A stretch of 64,000 nt of DNA. It comes from Draconibacterium halophilum (lineage in GTDB: Bacteria > Bacteroidota > Bacteroidia > Bacteroidales > Prolixibacteraceae). The notes under the pieces were generated by a model. That model ran no database searches and had not been told where the DNA came from. It saw only the letters and a list, made by a program, of their open reading frames with translations. The DNA lies in NCBI RefSeq assembly GCF_010448835.1, contig NZ_CP048409.1, positions 3,170,001 to 3,234,000 on the forward strand, read 5' to 3'. This document shows positions 42,006 through 51,776 of the stretch, in pieces. Position 1 is the first letter of the stretch. Every line of letters starts with the position of its first letter. The translations under genes were made by a program, and so were the position numbers.

Positions 42006-42615
42006 TGATAGTTTGGTTTATCATCGGTATTACTGCCGTAATATCATACATTGCCTTTCAAAACCGCGAGTTGTCGGCAAAGCTACAGTTTAACGCTGCA
42101 CAAATTATTCACCGGAAAGAATACTACCGTTTGGTGAGCCACGCCTTTGTTCATGCCAGCTGGGCGCATCTTGGCGTAAATATGTTGGTCCTCTATTTTT
42201 TTGGAAGAAACACAGTCGTTTATTTTGGATACTACTTTGGGAGTAAAGCAACGGCTTATTTTTGCTTCTTTATTTTGGTGGCATTTTTGCCTCCAATATC
42301 TGGAGCCTTATCAAACATAAAGACAACTACTATTACAATGCTGTTGGTGCTTCCGGAGCTGTTTCTGCGGTGCTGTTTGCAACCATATTTTTTCAGCCCT
42401 GGGAGCCATTATATTTATTTGCAATTCTTCCCATACCCGGCATTCTGTTTGCTGCCGGCTACCTTTTTTACTCCTACCAAATGAGTAAACGACAATCCGA
42501 CAATGTGGCGCACGACGCACACTTTTTAGGCGCAGTTTTTGGATTCGTTTTTCCTATCCTGCTAAAACCGGAATTATTCAGCCGTTTTATCGATCAGTTA
42601 TTTTCGTTTCTGTAG
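42005..42615 (+). pseudogene. Rhomboid family intramembrane serine protease, frameshifted at T5
   Basis: The first frame gives VWFIIGITAVISYIAFQNRE, HRKEYYRLVSHAFVHASWAH and LGVNMLVLYFFGRN, then leaves the family after ATAYF. A second frame from about 42262 gives LLYFGGIFASNIWSL, the catalytic serine motif GASGAVSAVLFA and the histidine motif HDAHFLGAVFGF. One extra T in the T5 run at 42259-42263 joins them as ATAYFLLLYFGG, giving 203 residues with six membrane helices. All catalytic residues are present once joined. A homopolymer miscall is the simplest explanation; otherwise the gene is inactive. Located between holA and an aminotransferase-like gene. Confidence 0.88.
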
Positions 42616-42618
42616 TCT

Positions 42619-43455
42619 ATGGCCTACATTCTGGCAAATAATCATATTCTTAAGGAAGCAGAAGCCAATCTTACCCCCTTCCTGTCAAACACTCCCGATG
42701 TGCATAAACACAGCATCTGGTTTGGATTTGGAGGCATTCCGATGCTTTACGAAAATATGGAAATAGTTGAACAAGAGCTAAAAATGCTCGGGCACAAAGT
42801 TCCTGATTTGTTTAAAAACCATCGCGAATTATTCAGACTGACAAAGCGGATGTTGAATAAAAATCGTTTTTACAGAACCGGGCAGATCACTTTTCAGTTT
42901 TTTATTACTCAAGAAAAAATCGACTACCTGATAACCAGCAGAGCGTTTGAACGTTTCGATTTCCAAATAAATAAGAAGGGATTTCTAATCAATATTTCCG
43001 ATTTGAAACTGTTAAGCCATTCTCTTAACAACAACTCGCGGTTTGCCAAAGCAACATTATGGGAACAAATAAGTGCAGAATTTAAGGATGACACAAAGCC
43101 GGCTGCAGTTATTTTAAATGAAAACGACGTAGCCTGTGAAGGTATTGCTGCAAACCTTTTTATGGTAAAAGCGGATGTACTTTTTACGCCATCAACAGAA
43201 ACAGGTTGTTACACCGACGTTATTCGACCGTTAATAATTCGACTGGCCAAAGAAATGAATATGAAAGTGGTAGAAACAGATGATATTGAAATAAAACAAT
43301 TACGGCAGATGGATGAAGTATTCTTTGCTTCCGAGGTGCAAGGAATTCAATGGGCTTTAGGCTTTGAAAACCGACGATATGTTCATGAATTCACGGATCA
43401 GGTTTATACTGCTTTGAATAACTTTTTAGAAAAGAAAGTTGAAAAACAGAAATGA
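42619..43455 (+). CDS. Class IV aminotransferase-fold protein, PLP lysine doubtful
   Basis: 278 residues matching the BCAT/ADC-lyase (fold-type IV PLP) family by its C-terminal half: PAAVILNENDVACEGIAANL (compare E-x-x-x-x-N-I/L-F), LFTPSTETGCYTDVIRPLII and MDEVFFASEVQGIQWAL. The family's Schiff-base lysine normally sits in a K-S-L-N stretch. At the matching place this protein reads H134-S-L-N in LLSHSLNNNSRFAKATLW, so the lysine may be absent or shifted. It may bind PLP without normal transamination, or my alignment may be off. Starts three bases after the rhomboid stop. Candidate activities would be aminodeoxychorismate lyase or branched-chain aminotransferase. Confidence 0.75.
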   Translation: MAYILANNHILKEAEANLTPFLSNTPDVHKHSIWFGFGGIPMLYENMEIVEQELKMLGHKVPDLFKNHRELFRLTKRMLNKNRFYRTGQITFQFFITQEKIDYLITSRAFERFDFQINKKGFLINISDLKLLSHSLNNNSRFAKATLWEQISAEFKDDTKPAAVILNENDVACEGIAANLFMVKADVLFTPSTETGCYTDVIRPLIIRLAKEMNMKVVETDDIEIKQLRQMDEVFFASEVQGIQWALGFENRRYVHEFTDQVYTALNNFLEKKVEKQK

Positions 43456-43461
43456 AAACAA

Positions 43462-44052
43462 TTAGTTAAGTGCCGGGTTTTCAGGGAAATTCTCCCACAC
43501 TGAATAGCGATTACCAGCCTTTTTCACAAAATCGAACCACGAAGCTTCACTCAAATCTTTCATTACTTCGTTCTGTTCCACATCAGTTACCAGCCACGAA
43601 TCTTCTTTTAATTCCTCCTTTAACTGGCCACTGTCCCAACCTGAATACCCCAGAAAAAAACGGATATCTGATGAATTTATCGTTCCGTTTCGAATGTCTC
43701 TCTTCAACACCTCAAAATCGCCACCCCAGTAAAGGTCACCCATCACATGAATGCTACCCGGAAGTTTATCGCCCAGTCTATGAATAAAATACACCGAATC
43801 CGTAGAAACAGGCCCCCCTAAATAAACGTCGGCATTAAAATCAGGAAAATCGGGAAAAATATCCTGCACCGGAAAATCCACCTTCTTATTCAAGATAAAA
43901 CCCACTGCTCCTTTTTTGCTGTAGGCAACCAAAAATACCACAGAACGATTGAAATAATTACCAGCCAAAAATGGTTCGGCAATCAAAATACGCCCCTTTT
44001 GTGGTGCAATATTGTTTGACTTTATTTTGAATATGTCTAGATTTTCGTTCAT
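43462..44052 (-). CDS. YqgE/AlgH family protein (UPF0301)
   Basis: 196 residues, full length for the family. Markers are GRILIAEPFLAGNYFNRSVV, VAYSKKGAVGFILNKKVDFP, DVYLGGPVSTDSVYFIH and RFFLGYSGWDSGQLKEELKE. The family was once called a transcriptional regulator (AlgH) but has no DNA-binding motif, and its biochemical role is not settled. Convergent with the aminotransferase gene, 6 bases apart; no terminator is visible between. Confidence 0.92.
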   Translation of the reverse strand: MNENLDIFKIKSNNIAPQKGRILIAEPFLAGNYFNRSVVFLVAYSKKGAVGFILNKKVDFPVQDIFPDFPDFNADVYLGGPVSTDSVYFIHRLGDKLPGSIHVMGDLYWGGDFEVLKRDIRNGTINSSDIRFFLGYSGWDSGQLKEELKEDSWLVTDVEQNEVMKDLSEASWFDFVKKAGNRYSVWENFPENPALN

Positions 44053-44176
44053 TCTAAAAGCAATATAAGAAAATTATACTGGCTATCAAATAGCCCTGAA
44101 TCTCACACTACTTTGTAACGCATTTATTAACAGATTGTTCTATTTGGAGAAAAGTATTGTTTACAAAAGATCTTAC

Positions 44177-44485
44177 CTACTCTTCTTCAATAACAATAAA
44201 AACATCTTCATCAGGTTTCGACATGTGGTACTGTTCGCGAGCAAATTTTTCCAATTCCTTTTTGCCTTTATTCAGGTCCTCAAGTTTTTGCCTGTCAGAT
44301 ACAATCCGTTCCTGATAATACTCTTTTTGCTGCTTCAATTCGTTTAGTTGACGTTTGCTTTTTACATGAGCAACAATGCTATTCTCATCAAAAAATATAA
44401 TCCAGACTGCAAAAAGAATAAATGCAATAACAAACTTATTCCCTATACTTTTAAAAAATCCGGATTGGAATATTTCTTTCTTCAT
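44177..44485 (-). CDS. Septum formation initiator FtsB/DivIC-like protein
   Basis: 102 residues: a short N-terminal cytoplasmic part, one membrane helix (KFVIAFILFAVWIIFFDENS) and a coiled coil (KRQLNELKQQKEYYQERIVS ... LEDLNKGKKELEKFAREQYH), ending MSKPDEDVFIVIEEE. This is the classic FtsB/DivIC layout of the division complex with FtsL and FtsQ. EKFAREQYHMSKPDEDVFII is a strongly family-like ending. It sits 100 bases downstream of the pruA stop on the same strand, beyond pruA's terminator, so it likely has its own promoter. Confidence 0.9.
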   Translation of the reverse strand: MKKEIFQSGFFKSIGNKFVIAFILFAVWIIFFDENSIVAHVKSKRQLNELKQQKEYYQERIVSDRQKLEDLNKGKKELEKFAREQYHMSKPDEDVFIVIEEE

Positions 44486-44526
44486 GTTTTCCTAATGTTG
44501 TTACAAAAGTAGAATCTTTCGCCATC

Positions 44527-44565
44527 AAAAAAAAGAGGAATCGAATAATTCCGATCCCTCTTTTT
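44527..44565 (-). terminator. Terminator after pruA
   Basis: AAAAAAAGAGGAATCG and CGATCCCTCTTTTT are near-complementary around AATAATTC. Read on the minus strand, the hairpin ends in a T-run, 20 bases past the pruA stop. Confidence 0.8.
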
Positions 44566-44585
44566 CAACAGCATAACCTTAATAT

Positions 44586-46223
44586 TTATTCATTATCCGG
44601 TTGAAAGTTCGGATAGGTATAATTTACTGGTGGTACAAAAGTTTCTTTAATGGTACGAATCGCTGTCCAGCGAAGCATGTTAAAAATAGAACCTGCTTTA
44701 TCGTCGGTACCCGAACCACGAGCGCCGCCAAATGGTTGTTGCCCAACAACGGCTCCGGTAGGCTTGTCGTTAATGTAGAAGTTACCGGCACAGTTTTCCA
44801 AACGTTTGGCAATCTTCTCAATATTGTAACGGTTTTGCGACCAAACAGCACCGGTAAGTGCATATATCGATGTTTTATCCAACAGATCTAATGTTGCATC
44901 CATGTCTTCGTCTTCGTAAACATAAACGGTAAGAACCGGACCAAACAACTCTTCCTGCATGGTAATGTAATCTGGTTTTTTAGCCAGAATAACTGTTGGT
45001 TCAACAAAATAACCAACTGATTTATCGCAGTTTCCGCCAAAAATTACTTCAGCATCTTCATCGTCTTTTGCACGGTCGATGAATCCTTTCAGTTTATCAA
45101 ACGATGATTCGTCGATAACGGCATTTACAAAGTTGGTAAAATCTTCTGGTGGTCCCATTTTTACGGTAGCCAGCTCAGCACCAAAAATCTCTTTTACTTC
45201 AGGCCAGATACTTGCCGGAACATAGCATCTTGACGCTGCCGAACATTTTTGTCCTTGATATTCGAACGCACCACGCAACATGGCAATCGCCAATTCGCGT
45301 TTTTTTGCTGTGTTATCGGCAAAAATAAAGTCTTTACCACCAGTCTCACCAACGATACGTGGATATGATTTGTATTTATAAATATTCTCACCAATCGTTT
45401 TCCAAATGCTTTGGAATACGGCAGTTGAACCGGTGAAATGAATACCCGCAAACTCAGGGTGAGTAAGTACAGTTTCAGCAGCAACAGGACCAGAAGCGTA
45501 AACCAGGTTAATAACACCATCTGGCAAACCGGCTTCTTTAAAGATCTCCATTATTACCCCGGCCGAATAAACTGCCGTTTTCGATGGTTTCCAAACAGCC
45601 ACGTTACCCATCATAGCAGGAGCTGCAGGAAGATTACCGGCGATAGATGTAAAATTGAACGGAGTCAATGCGAATACAAAACCTTCAAGTGGACGGTACT
45701 CGTTGTAATTCCAGATACCTTTTGCCGACTCGGGTTGGATTTTGTAAATCTCGGTCATCACCTGAACTCCAAAACGCAAAAAATCGGCGAACTCACAAGC
45801 AGCGTCAATTTCTGCCTGGAAAGCATTTTTTGATTGTCCCAGCATCGATGCAGCATTGATTTTTGCACGATATGGCCCTGCCAAAAGATCGGCAGCTTTC
45901 AGGAAAATGGACGCCCGGTGTTGCCACGACATATTTGCCCAGCATTCTCTGGCTTCTAAAGCTGCATCAATAGCCATTTCAACATGACTAGCATCGCCCT
46001 GGTTGAAATAGCCTAAAGTATGCGCAATTTCATGTGGAGGGAACATCCTTACTTTTCTGTCGGTATAAACCTCTTTTCCACCAATCACCATCGGCTGATC
46101 GAGTTCTTCCGAACGTAACTCCTGCAATTTAGCTTGCAGTTCTGCTCTTTCCGGAGTTCCCGGAGCATGACTCAAAACCGGTTCGTTTTTAGCAACCGGC
46201 ACGTTGTAATTTCCTTTTGGCAT
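44586..46223 (-). CDS. pruA: L-glutamate gamma-semialdehyde dehydrogenase
   Basis: 545 residues. An NAD-dependent aldehyde dehydrogenase oxidising glutamate semialdehyde (from proline via P5C) to glutamate. Family landmarks: the ALTPFNFTSIAGNLPAAPAM Rossmann entry, VWKPSKTAVYSAG, the catalytic E293 in VGETGGKDF, the nucleophile C327 in YQGQKCSAASRCYVP, and YINDKPTGAVVGQQPFGGAR near the end. The length matches the animal/Bacteroidota monofunctional P5CDH type rather than fused PutA. No prodh gene is nearby. A possible -7 box (TAGTTTTG, minus strand, 46270-46277) lies upstream, but without a well-spaced -33. Confidence 0.95.
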   Translation of the reverse strand: MPKGNYNVPVAKNEPVLSHAPGTPERAELQAKLQELRSEELDQPMVIGGKEVYTDRKVRMFPPHEIAHTLGYFNQGDASHVEMAIDAALEARECWANMSWQHRASIFLKAADLLAGPYRAKINAASMLGQSKNAFQAEIDAACEFADFLRFGVQVMTEIYKIQPESAKGIWNYNEYRPLEGFVFALTPFNFTSIAGNLPAAPAMMGNVAVWKPSKTAVYSAGVIMEIFKEAGLPDGVINLVYASGPVAAETVLTHPEFAGIHFTGSTAVFQSIWKTIGENIYKYKSYPRIVGETGGKDFIFADNTAKKRELAIAMLRGAFEYQGQKCSAASRCYVPASIWPEVKEIFGAELATVKMGPPEDFTNFVNAVIDESSFDKLKGFIDRAKDDEDAEVIFGGNCDKSVGYFVEPTVILAKKPDYITMQEELFGPVLTVYVYEDEDMDATLDLLDKTSIYALTGAVWSQNRYNIEKIAKRLENCAGNFYINDKPTGAVVGQQPFGGARGSGTDDKAGSIFNMLRWTAIRTIKETFVPPVNYTYPNFQPDNE

Positions 46224-46480
46224 AATTCTGTACTATTTATCGTTTGTAATTCTTCAGTTCTGTTTTATGCAAAACTAAATAATCGCATTTTTTAAAAGCA
46301 TAACAAAAATCATGAACAGAAAATTCGACTAAAACCAACCTACTTATAGCCAAACTATTAGAAGGAATAAAACGGAAAACAAAACAAAAATCAGGTTTAC
46401 AAATTCCCATTTTGACAATATTTTCTTGAAAAATCGTTTGTTTTGGCGAGACATAACTGTTTTTTAATATTTTTACATTA

Positions 46481-48562
46481 TTGTTAAAGAGAATAAATAA
46501 AATATTAGCAGAAAGGTTTTGGGCTGCTAAAACTGATAATGAAAAAAAGCAGCTTTTTCAGCTTCTGTTGTTTTGGGGAGTTGTAGGCGTACTGTCTTTA
46601 ATTTTATCATTAATAGATATTATCACATCAGCTATTCAAAGCGACCTGGTAGGTTATATTCTTCTTCTGTCAATTACAATTTTAGCCATTGTTTGCACTT
46701 TTAATGCACGAAAAAATTGTGCTATAAATGTTATCTTTTCGTTACCTGTTTTTATTTATGCCTTCTACATCTCCGACTTAACACAACATGCACCATTAAT
46801 AGAGACAGTCCATCTAACGGTTTGGTGGCTAATGGCCGGCCTCGTTTTTCTGTATTATTTCTCGATGATGGAAATACGAATTGTTAGCTACTTTTTTGTG
46901 TCGTTGGCACTAATTTGTTTCCAGTTGTTTAAAGCCGGTCATTTGAGTGATGCGTTTAGTTATTTTGATCCGTTTGTTAGCAATCCTATTTTAATTTTTA
47001 CGGCCTTTTTCCTCGTAACTTTCTACCTGAGAAAAAAACTGATTACTAACATTGAAGTTCTGGCAGAGGAAATTGACTCCAAGAACGAAGCAATTAACCG
47101 TGTTTTGCAAAATTCATCGTTTCTTATTTCGCGATTACGTGCCGTAAGAGACGAAGACGGGAACATTACGAATCTTGTGGTTGAAAAAATAAATAACGCA
47201 TTTGAATCGGCTTTTAAGCGAAATTTGTATGAATTACAAGAGCAGGAAGCTGATTATGTGTTTAACCTCATTTTTAAAGGTACGTTTGATGTGAACAAAA
47301 CCGTTCTCTTCACAAAAAAAAGAGTTACTGAATTTCATGCCAAAAACCTCGACAAGTGGTTCAAAATACGGGTAATAAACGCAATGTATAATTCCTACTA
47401 TCTCGTTTTTGAAGACATAACTAAAAGCAAAAAACAACTTGCAGATCTTGAAGCCAGCAAACGACGCTACAAAGTACTACTTGAAGCCATTCCTGATATT
47501 TTCTTTGTAATTGACAAAGACGGAATTTACGAAGACTTTGTAATTAAAGAAAGTGACCTGTTTAAAATTGAAGATTCTAATATTATTGGCAGCTCCATTT
47601 TTAATGCCGGTTTCCCCGATAAAATGGCAAATAAAATCTACTCATGTATTCAGCATTGTATTAAAAACGATTCGATTGAAAGCATAGAGTACTCGTTAAA
47701 TACTCCCAACGGAACTTTTATGTTTGAAATGCGCCTGGCCAAACTAAATGCTAACACTGTAATTTCTGTGGCACGAGATATTTCTAAACGTAAAACAGCT
47801 GAATTTGGGTTGGAAAAAGCGCTCGTAAAAGCAGAGGAATCAGATCGCTTAAAATCAGCATTCCTGGCCAACCTGTCGCACGAGATACGCACCCCAATGA
47901 ACATTATTTCCAACTTTACACGCATGTTGGCCGATGACTCGCTCGATGGCCTGGAACGCCTGCAACTTACTGAAGCCATTACCCAGAATGGTCAGCAGTT
48001 GCTAAATATGATTGATAATACGGTTCACCTCGCAAAAATTGAAACCGAGAATATTCCTGTAAATACAACGTTCAGCAAAATAAATCCGTTGCTACGAGAC
48101 ATTTACAATGCCTATTTTGCCGAACTTCCCGATAGTAAAGACATTCGTATCAGCTTAAATACTGATGTTGCCACTCCTGAGTTTGGTTTTTCAACCGATC
48201 CGGGATTGCTGAAAGAAATAATGAAAATTCTGGTTGACAATGCCGTTAAATTCACCTTAACCGGACAAGTAACCTTTGGCTTCGAAATGATTAGGAATGA
48301 TTTTATCAAATTCTATGTTGCAGATACCGGCGTTGGAATTCCAAAAGAAGACCATGAACATATTTTCAGTCGTTTTTACCGCGTACAGAATTCCATAAAC
48401 CAGTCTACTTCAGGTTCCGGAATTGGATTGCCAATCGCTCAGCACTATGTAACGTTGTTGGGTGGCGAACTGGAATTCGAATCGAAAGTTGATAAAGGAA
48501 GTAATTTCTGGTTTACACTACCTTTTAACGAAGGCAGCGGCTATATGAAAATCGTTGGCTAA
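46481..48562 (+). CDS. Membrane PAS sensor histidine kinase
   Basis: 693 residues. An N-terminal block of about six membrane helices (about 25-190) is followed by a coiled-coil-like linker. Two PAS-like regions come next (about 205-320, and about 325-440 beginning RYKVLLEAIPDIFFVIDKDG). HisKA follows with phosphorylated H467 in FLANLSHEIRTPMNI, and an HATPase_c domain with MKILVDNAVKFT, VADTGVGIPKEDHEHIFSRF and GSGIGLPIAQHYV. There is no receiver domain and no response regulator gene beside it, so it is an orphan kinase here. The start is a TTG at 46481 (MLKRINKILAERFW); no better ATG is seen before the first helix. The signal sensed is unknown. Confidence 0.9.
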   Translation: MLKRINKILAERFWAAKTDNEKKQLFQLLLFWGVVGVLSLILSLIDIITSAIQSDLVGYILLLSITILAIVCTFNARKNCAINVIFSLPVFIYAFYISDLTQHAPLIETVHLTVWWLMAGLVFLYYFSMMEIRIVSYFFVSLALICFQLFKAGHLSDAFSYFDPFVSNPILIFTAFFLVTFYLRKKLITNIEVLAEEIDSKNEAINRVLQNSSFLISRLRAVRDEDGNITNLVVEKINNAFESAFKRNLYELQEQEADYVFNLIFKGTFDVNKTVLFTKKRVTEFHAKNLDKWFKIRVINAMYNSYYLVFEDITKSKKQLADLEASKRRYKVLLEAIPDIFFVIDKDGIYEDFVIKESDLFKIEDSNIIGSSIFNAGFPDKMANKIYSCIQHCIKNDSIESIEYSLNTPNGTFMFEMRLAKLNANTVISVARDISKRKTAEFGLEKALVKAEESDRLKSAFLANLSHEIRTPMNIISNFTRMLADDSLDGLERLQLTEAITQNGQQLLNMIDNTVHLAKIETENIPVNTTFSKINPLLRDIYNAYFAELPDSKDIRISLNTDVATPEFGFSTDPGLLKEIMKILVDNAVKFTLTGQVTFGFEMIRNDFIKFYVADTGVGIPKEDHEHIFSRFYRVQNSINQSTSGSGIGLPIAQHYVTLLGGELEFESKVDKGSNFWFTLPFNEGSGYMKIVG

Positions 48563-48589
48563 TTTGAAGAGTCGATATTTTCAACCTTA

Positions 48590-49876
48590 TTAAAACCTGT
48601 TAATAACCGAGTTTAATTGCCTGAAACCGACTAATCTGTCGTAACGTCCGGCTAAATCCCGATAATAAACCAGTATTTGATAATCGTTGTTGGTCTCCCA
48701 AAAGCTTCCTTCGATATTTGTATGATCGGCAACTTTTGCTCCTTGCGGAACATACACGTATATATAGTTGTAATATCCCTGTTTAAGCAACAAGGCGAGT
48801 TCATATTCTCCGCGCTCGAAATTATAAGTCATTTCATTAGTTTTATTGGCATTCCAGTTGGTTAACGCCCCAAAAACATTTACCGACCCGCCAAGTAGCG
48901 GTGCTTCCAGCGGTAAAGTAAAATGCACAAAAGTATAATCACATTCCGAATCAAAATCGCGCACCTCCTGATCCTGGCTTTCAATTACATACATCCCGTT
49001 CATTTCTTCGTACGAGAAAAACCGTTTATTGGCACGCACTTCATCAATTTTCAGTGTTTTATGAAAATACGGCCGGTGAAAATCAGTGGCAATAACATTC
49101 TCGCCGTTCATCCTGTTGGTTCGGTTATCGAAATACCGAAACTCGTTGCCTGCCGGAAAAACATTCTCGCGGTTATAATCGTAATCCAAAACCTGATCGC
49201 GAATGTACAAGGGTTTCAAATCGCGGATAGCATTATCCCAACGGTTGTTCTGCATAATTACCACTTTAACTTCTTCGCGGGGGTTTAAAATGGGTAAATT
49301 GGGATGATAAATTTTAAAATCAACTTCATGGTTGGTTCCTTTAAAAGCATCAATGCTGGCACGCCGTACTGTTCCTTCAATACGTACTGCATTTTCGTAT
49401 ATATGAAATCGTTTCGATAAAACGATCTTTTCTTTGTCCTGATCCTCGTATACGATCAAAACATAATTACCCGAAAGTTTAAACTGCATCTGGTCATTGG
49501 GTAGTTCTATCCGATAGTTTACATAGCTAAAAGTGGTGTTAAAGGAAAGCGCATAATCCTTCACCGGATTTTCAAGAAAGCCATCCAAATATTCGTCTTG
49601 CGAAATATAACTTTCATTCCAGTCGGCATCACAGTGAATAACTGTATAATAATAATCTTTCACGCCTTCCGAGATGTCATCAAATTTAAAAACCAATGTC
49701 ACATCCTCGTTTAAAGCCTTTATCGGGTGCGAGAGTTCGAATCCACTCCTAAAAGCCTGAACCGTTTTTATATTTTCCCGGTAAATGGCATTTTCGTAAT
49801 AAAAATTCTCTTCCTGCCCCATCACCTCGATAAAGAAAATCAGAAAAAATATGGTGGTAAAAAAGACGGTTTTCAT
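48590..49876 (-). CDS. Type IX secretion system plug protein (DUF5103)
   Basis: 428 residues with a signal peptide (VFFTTIFFLIFFIEVMGQE). The family begins YENAIYRENIKTVQAFRSGF, followed by DEDYYYTVIHCDADW-like and EYLDGFLENPVKDY segments, a middle CDYTFVHFTLP, a C-terminal FGALTNWNANKTNEM region and the final YYRDLAGRYDRLVGFRQLNS. DUF5103 was identified as the plug that closes the periplasmic side of the SprA translocon in the Flavobacterium T9SS structure. It implies that the organism has a type IX system whose other genes lie elsewhere. Convergent with the kinase gene, 27 bases apart. Confidence 0.85.
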   Translation of the reverse strand: MKTVFFTTIFFLIFFIEVMGQEENFYYENAIYRENIKTVQAFRSGFELSHPIKALNEDVTLVFKFDDISEGVKDYYYTVIHCDADWNESYISQDEYLDGFLENPVKDYALSFNTTFSYVNYRIELPNDQMQFKLSGNYVLIVYEDQDKEKIVLSKRFHIYENAVRIEGTVRRASIDAFKGTNHEVDFKIYHPNLPILNPREEVKVVIMQNNRWDNAIRDLKPLYIRDQVLDYDYNRENVFPAGNEFRYFDNRTNRMNGENVIATDFHRPYFHKTLKIDEVRANKRFFSYEEMNGMYVIESQDQEVRDFDSECDYTFVHFTLPLEAPLLGGSVNVFGALTNWNANKTNEMTYNFERGEYELALLLKQGYYNYIYVYVPQGAKVADHTNIEGSFWETNNDYQILVYYRDLAGRYDRLVGFRQLNSVINRF

Positions 49877-50297
49877 ATGCTAAATTTCTTTGTTGTTGTC
49901 GGTATATCTCTCAAGTTCTTTTTTTATCTTCACTCGATTTTATAAAACGAATCGTGTTTTTTTGTTATTGCACAGCAAATGAATGATCTACCTGATTAAA
50001 ACGTAAAAATCCGTAATTCGTATCTCATATCAAAACTGAAAACACAAATTTCGTTGAAATGAGCCTATTTATTTAGTTAAATCGCAAAAATTCATAACAA
50101 AATGTTAATTTAATCTGAAGATAAATAACGCTAAAATCGTTTTTTTATTCTACTCAATCCCTGCGACTTACACAACTTATATTTACATCAACATATCTTC
50201 ATATTTGAAACCGTTGAACTTTTGCTATAAACCATTGCGAAAAGACAATTAAATTAATACTTTTGCCCACCTAAAAATAATACATTCTTAATTCGAT
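49877..50297. other. Divergent AT-rich region before nqrA
   Basis: 421 bases between the T9SS plug gene (minus) and nqrA (plus). It is low in GC, with no repeats of the types seen in the first 22 kb and no small gene. The nqr promoter is listed separately. Confidence 0.6.
50235..50265 (+). promoter_or_regulatory. Predicted promoter of the nqr operon
   Basis: TTG at 50235-50237 and TACTTTTG at 50258-50265 match the -33 and -7 elements of Bacteroidota housekeeping promoters, with 20 bases between them. The nqrA ATG lies 33 bases after the -7 box. Confidence 0.65.
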
Positions 50298-51644
50298 ATG
50301 TCAGAAGTAATTAAGTTAAGGAAAGGGCTTAATATAAAGCTAAAAGGAAGTGCAGAAAAGGCACTTGACAAATTGCCGGTTCCGGCAACAGTAGCTCTGA
50401 AACCCACCGACTTTACGGGACTTACTCCAAAACTTAGTGTAAAAGTTGACGCCGAAGTTAAAGCCGGCGAAGCTTTATTCTACGACAAATATCATCCGGA
50501 AATTCTTTTTACTGCTCCTCTTGGAGGAAAAGTAGTATCGATTAACCGTGGTGAGCGTCGTAAAATTTTGGAAGTAGTTATTTCAACCGACGAGAAAATT
50601 GGTTCAGCAGAATTTAAAAAAGCTGACCCAACGGGCTTATCGGCGGAAGTGGTGAAGGAACAAATTTTGAAAAGTGGTTTATGGCCGTTCATAAAAAAAC
50701 GCCCATACGGTATTATCGCCAATCCGGAGGAGAAACCAAAAGCCATTTACATTTCAACATTCGATTCGGCTCCATTGGCACCCGATTACAGTTTTGTTCT
50801 CGACGGCCAAATGGATACATTCCAAACCGGAATAAATGCCCTGGCACAGCTTACCGAAGGGAAAGTCAACCTGGGGGTTTCAAATGGTTCAGCTTTTTCA
50901 TCGGTGAAAAATGTTGAGGTGAATGCCTTTGAGGGACCTCACCCAGCCGGTAACGTAGGTATACAAATTGCCAACACCTCCCCGCTCAACAAAGGAGAAG
51001 TGGTTTGGACAATAAATGTACAGGATGTGTTATTTATTGGGCGCCTGTTTGAAACCGGTAAAGTTGATTTTACAAAAACAGTAGCTTTAACCGGCTCGGA
51101 AGTTAAAACACCAAAATATTACCAAACGACTTTGGGTGCACCTGTTGCTACATTAGTTGAAGGCAAACTGATTGATGCCGACTACAACCAGCGCATTATA
51201 AGCGGTAATGTACTTACCGGAAGCAAAGTTTCGGCAAAGGGATTTCTTGGTTATTACGACGCACACATGAGTGTTATTCCGGAAGGCGATGAATATGAAT
51301 TTTTAGGATGGGCTGATCCCGGTTTTAATAAATTCAGTGCCACCAAAGCTTATTTCGGCAAGTTATTCCCGAAAAAAGAATACACCATGAATGCTAACAT
51401 TCACGGTGGCGAACGCGCATTTGTTTTGTCGAATCAATACGAAAAACTGGTCCCGATGGATATTTTTCCGGTTTTCTTACTAAAAGCAATTCTGGTAAAC
51501 GATATCGACAAAATGGAAAATCTTGGTATTTATGAAGTAATAGAAGAAGACTTCGCCTTGTGCGAATACGCTTGTACTTCCAAAATCGAGGTTCAGAAAA
51601 TTTTACGCGAAGGTATTAACACCATGATTAAAGAGCTTGGTTAA
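50298..51644 (+). CDS. nqrA: Na+-translocating NADH:quinone reductase subunit A
   Basis: 448 residues. The subunit faces the cytoplasm, binds quinone with NqrB, and has no metal cofactor. It starts IKLRKGLNIKLKGSAEKALD, with the family's KPTDFTGLTPKLSVKVDAEV, GEALFYDKYHPEILFTAPLG and, later, FEGPHPAGNVGIQIANTSPL and the ending CEYACTSKIEVQKILREGIN. First gene of a complete nqrABCDEF cluster that pumps Na+ on NADH oxidation and often replaces complex I in this phylum. About 130 bases separate it from nqrB. Confidence 0.96.
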   Translation: MSEVIKLRKGLNIKLKGSAEKALDKLPVPATVALKPTDFTGLTPKLSVKVDAEVKAGEALFYDKYHPEILFTAPLGGKVVSINRGERRKILEVVISTDEKIGSAEFKKADPTGLSAEVVKEQILKSGLWPFIKKRPYGIIANPEEKPKAIYISTFDSAPLAPDYSFVLDGQMDTFQTGINALAQLTEGKVNLGVSNGSAFSSVKNVEVNAFEGPHPAGNVGIQIANTSPLNKGEVVWTINVQDVLFIGRLFETGKVDFTKTVALTGSEVKTPKYYQTTLGAPVATLVEGKLIDADYNQRIISGNVLTGSKVSAKGFLGYYDAHMSVIPEGDEYEFLGWADPGFNKFSATKAYFGKLFPKKEYTMNANIHGGERAFVLSNQYEKLVPMDIFPVFLLKAILVNDIDKMENLGIYEVIEEDFALCEYACTSKIEVQKILREGINTMIKELG

Positions 51645-51776
51645 TTATAACACGTAACTTAATTAGTCTTTTAAGATGAAACGAGCATAAAATTTAAACA
51701 TCGATATTACAATAAGTGGTGTTTAAAATTTTTGCGAGATACATGAGTCACTATAGAAAGTTATAAATTTAGACGA

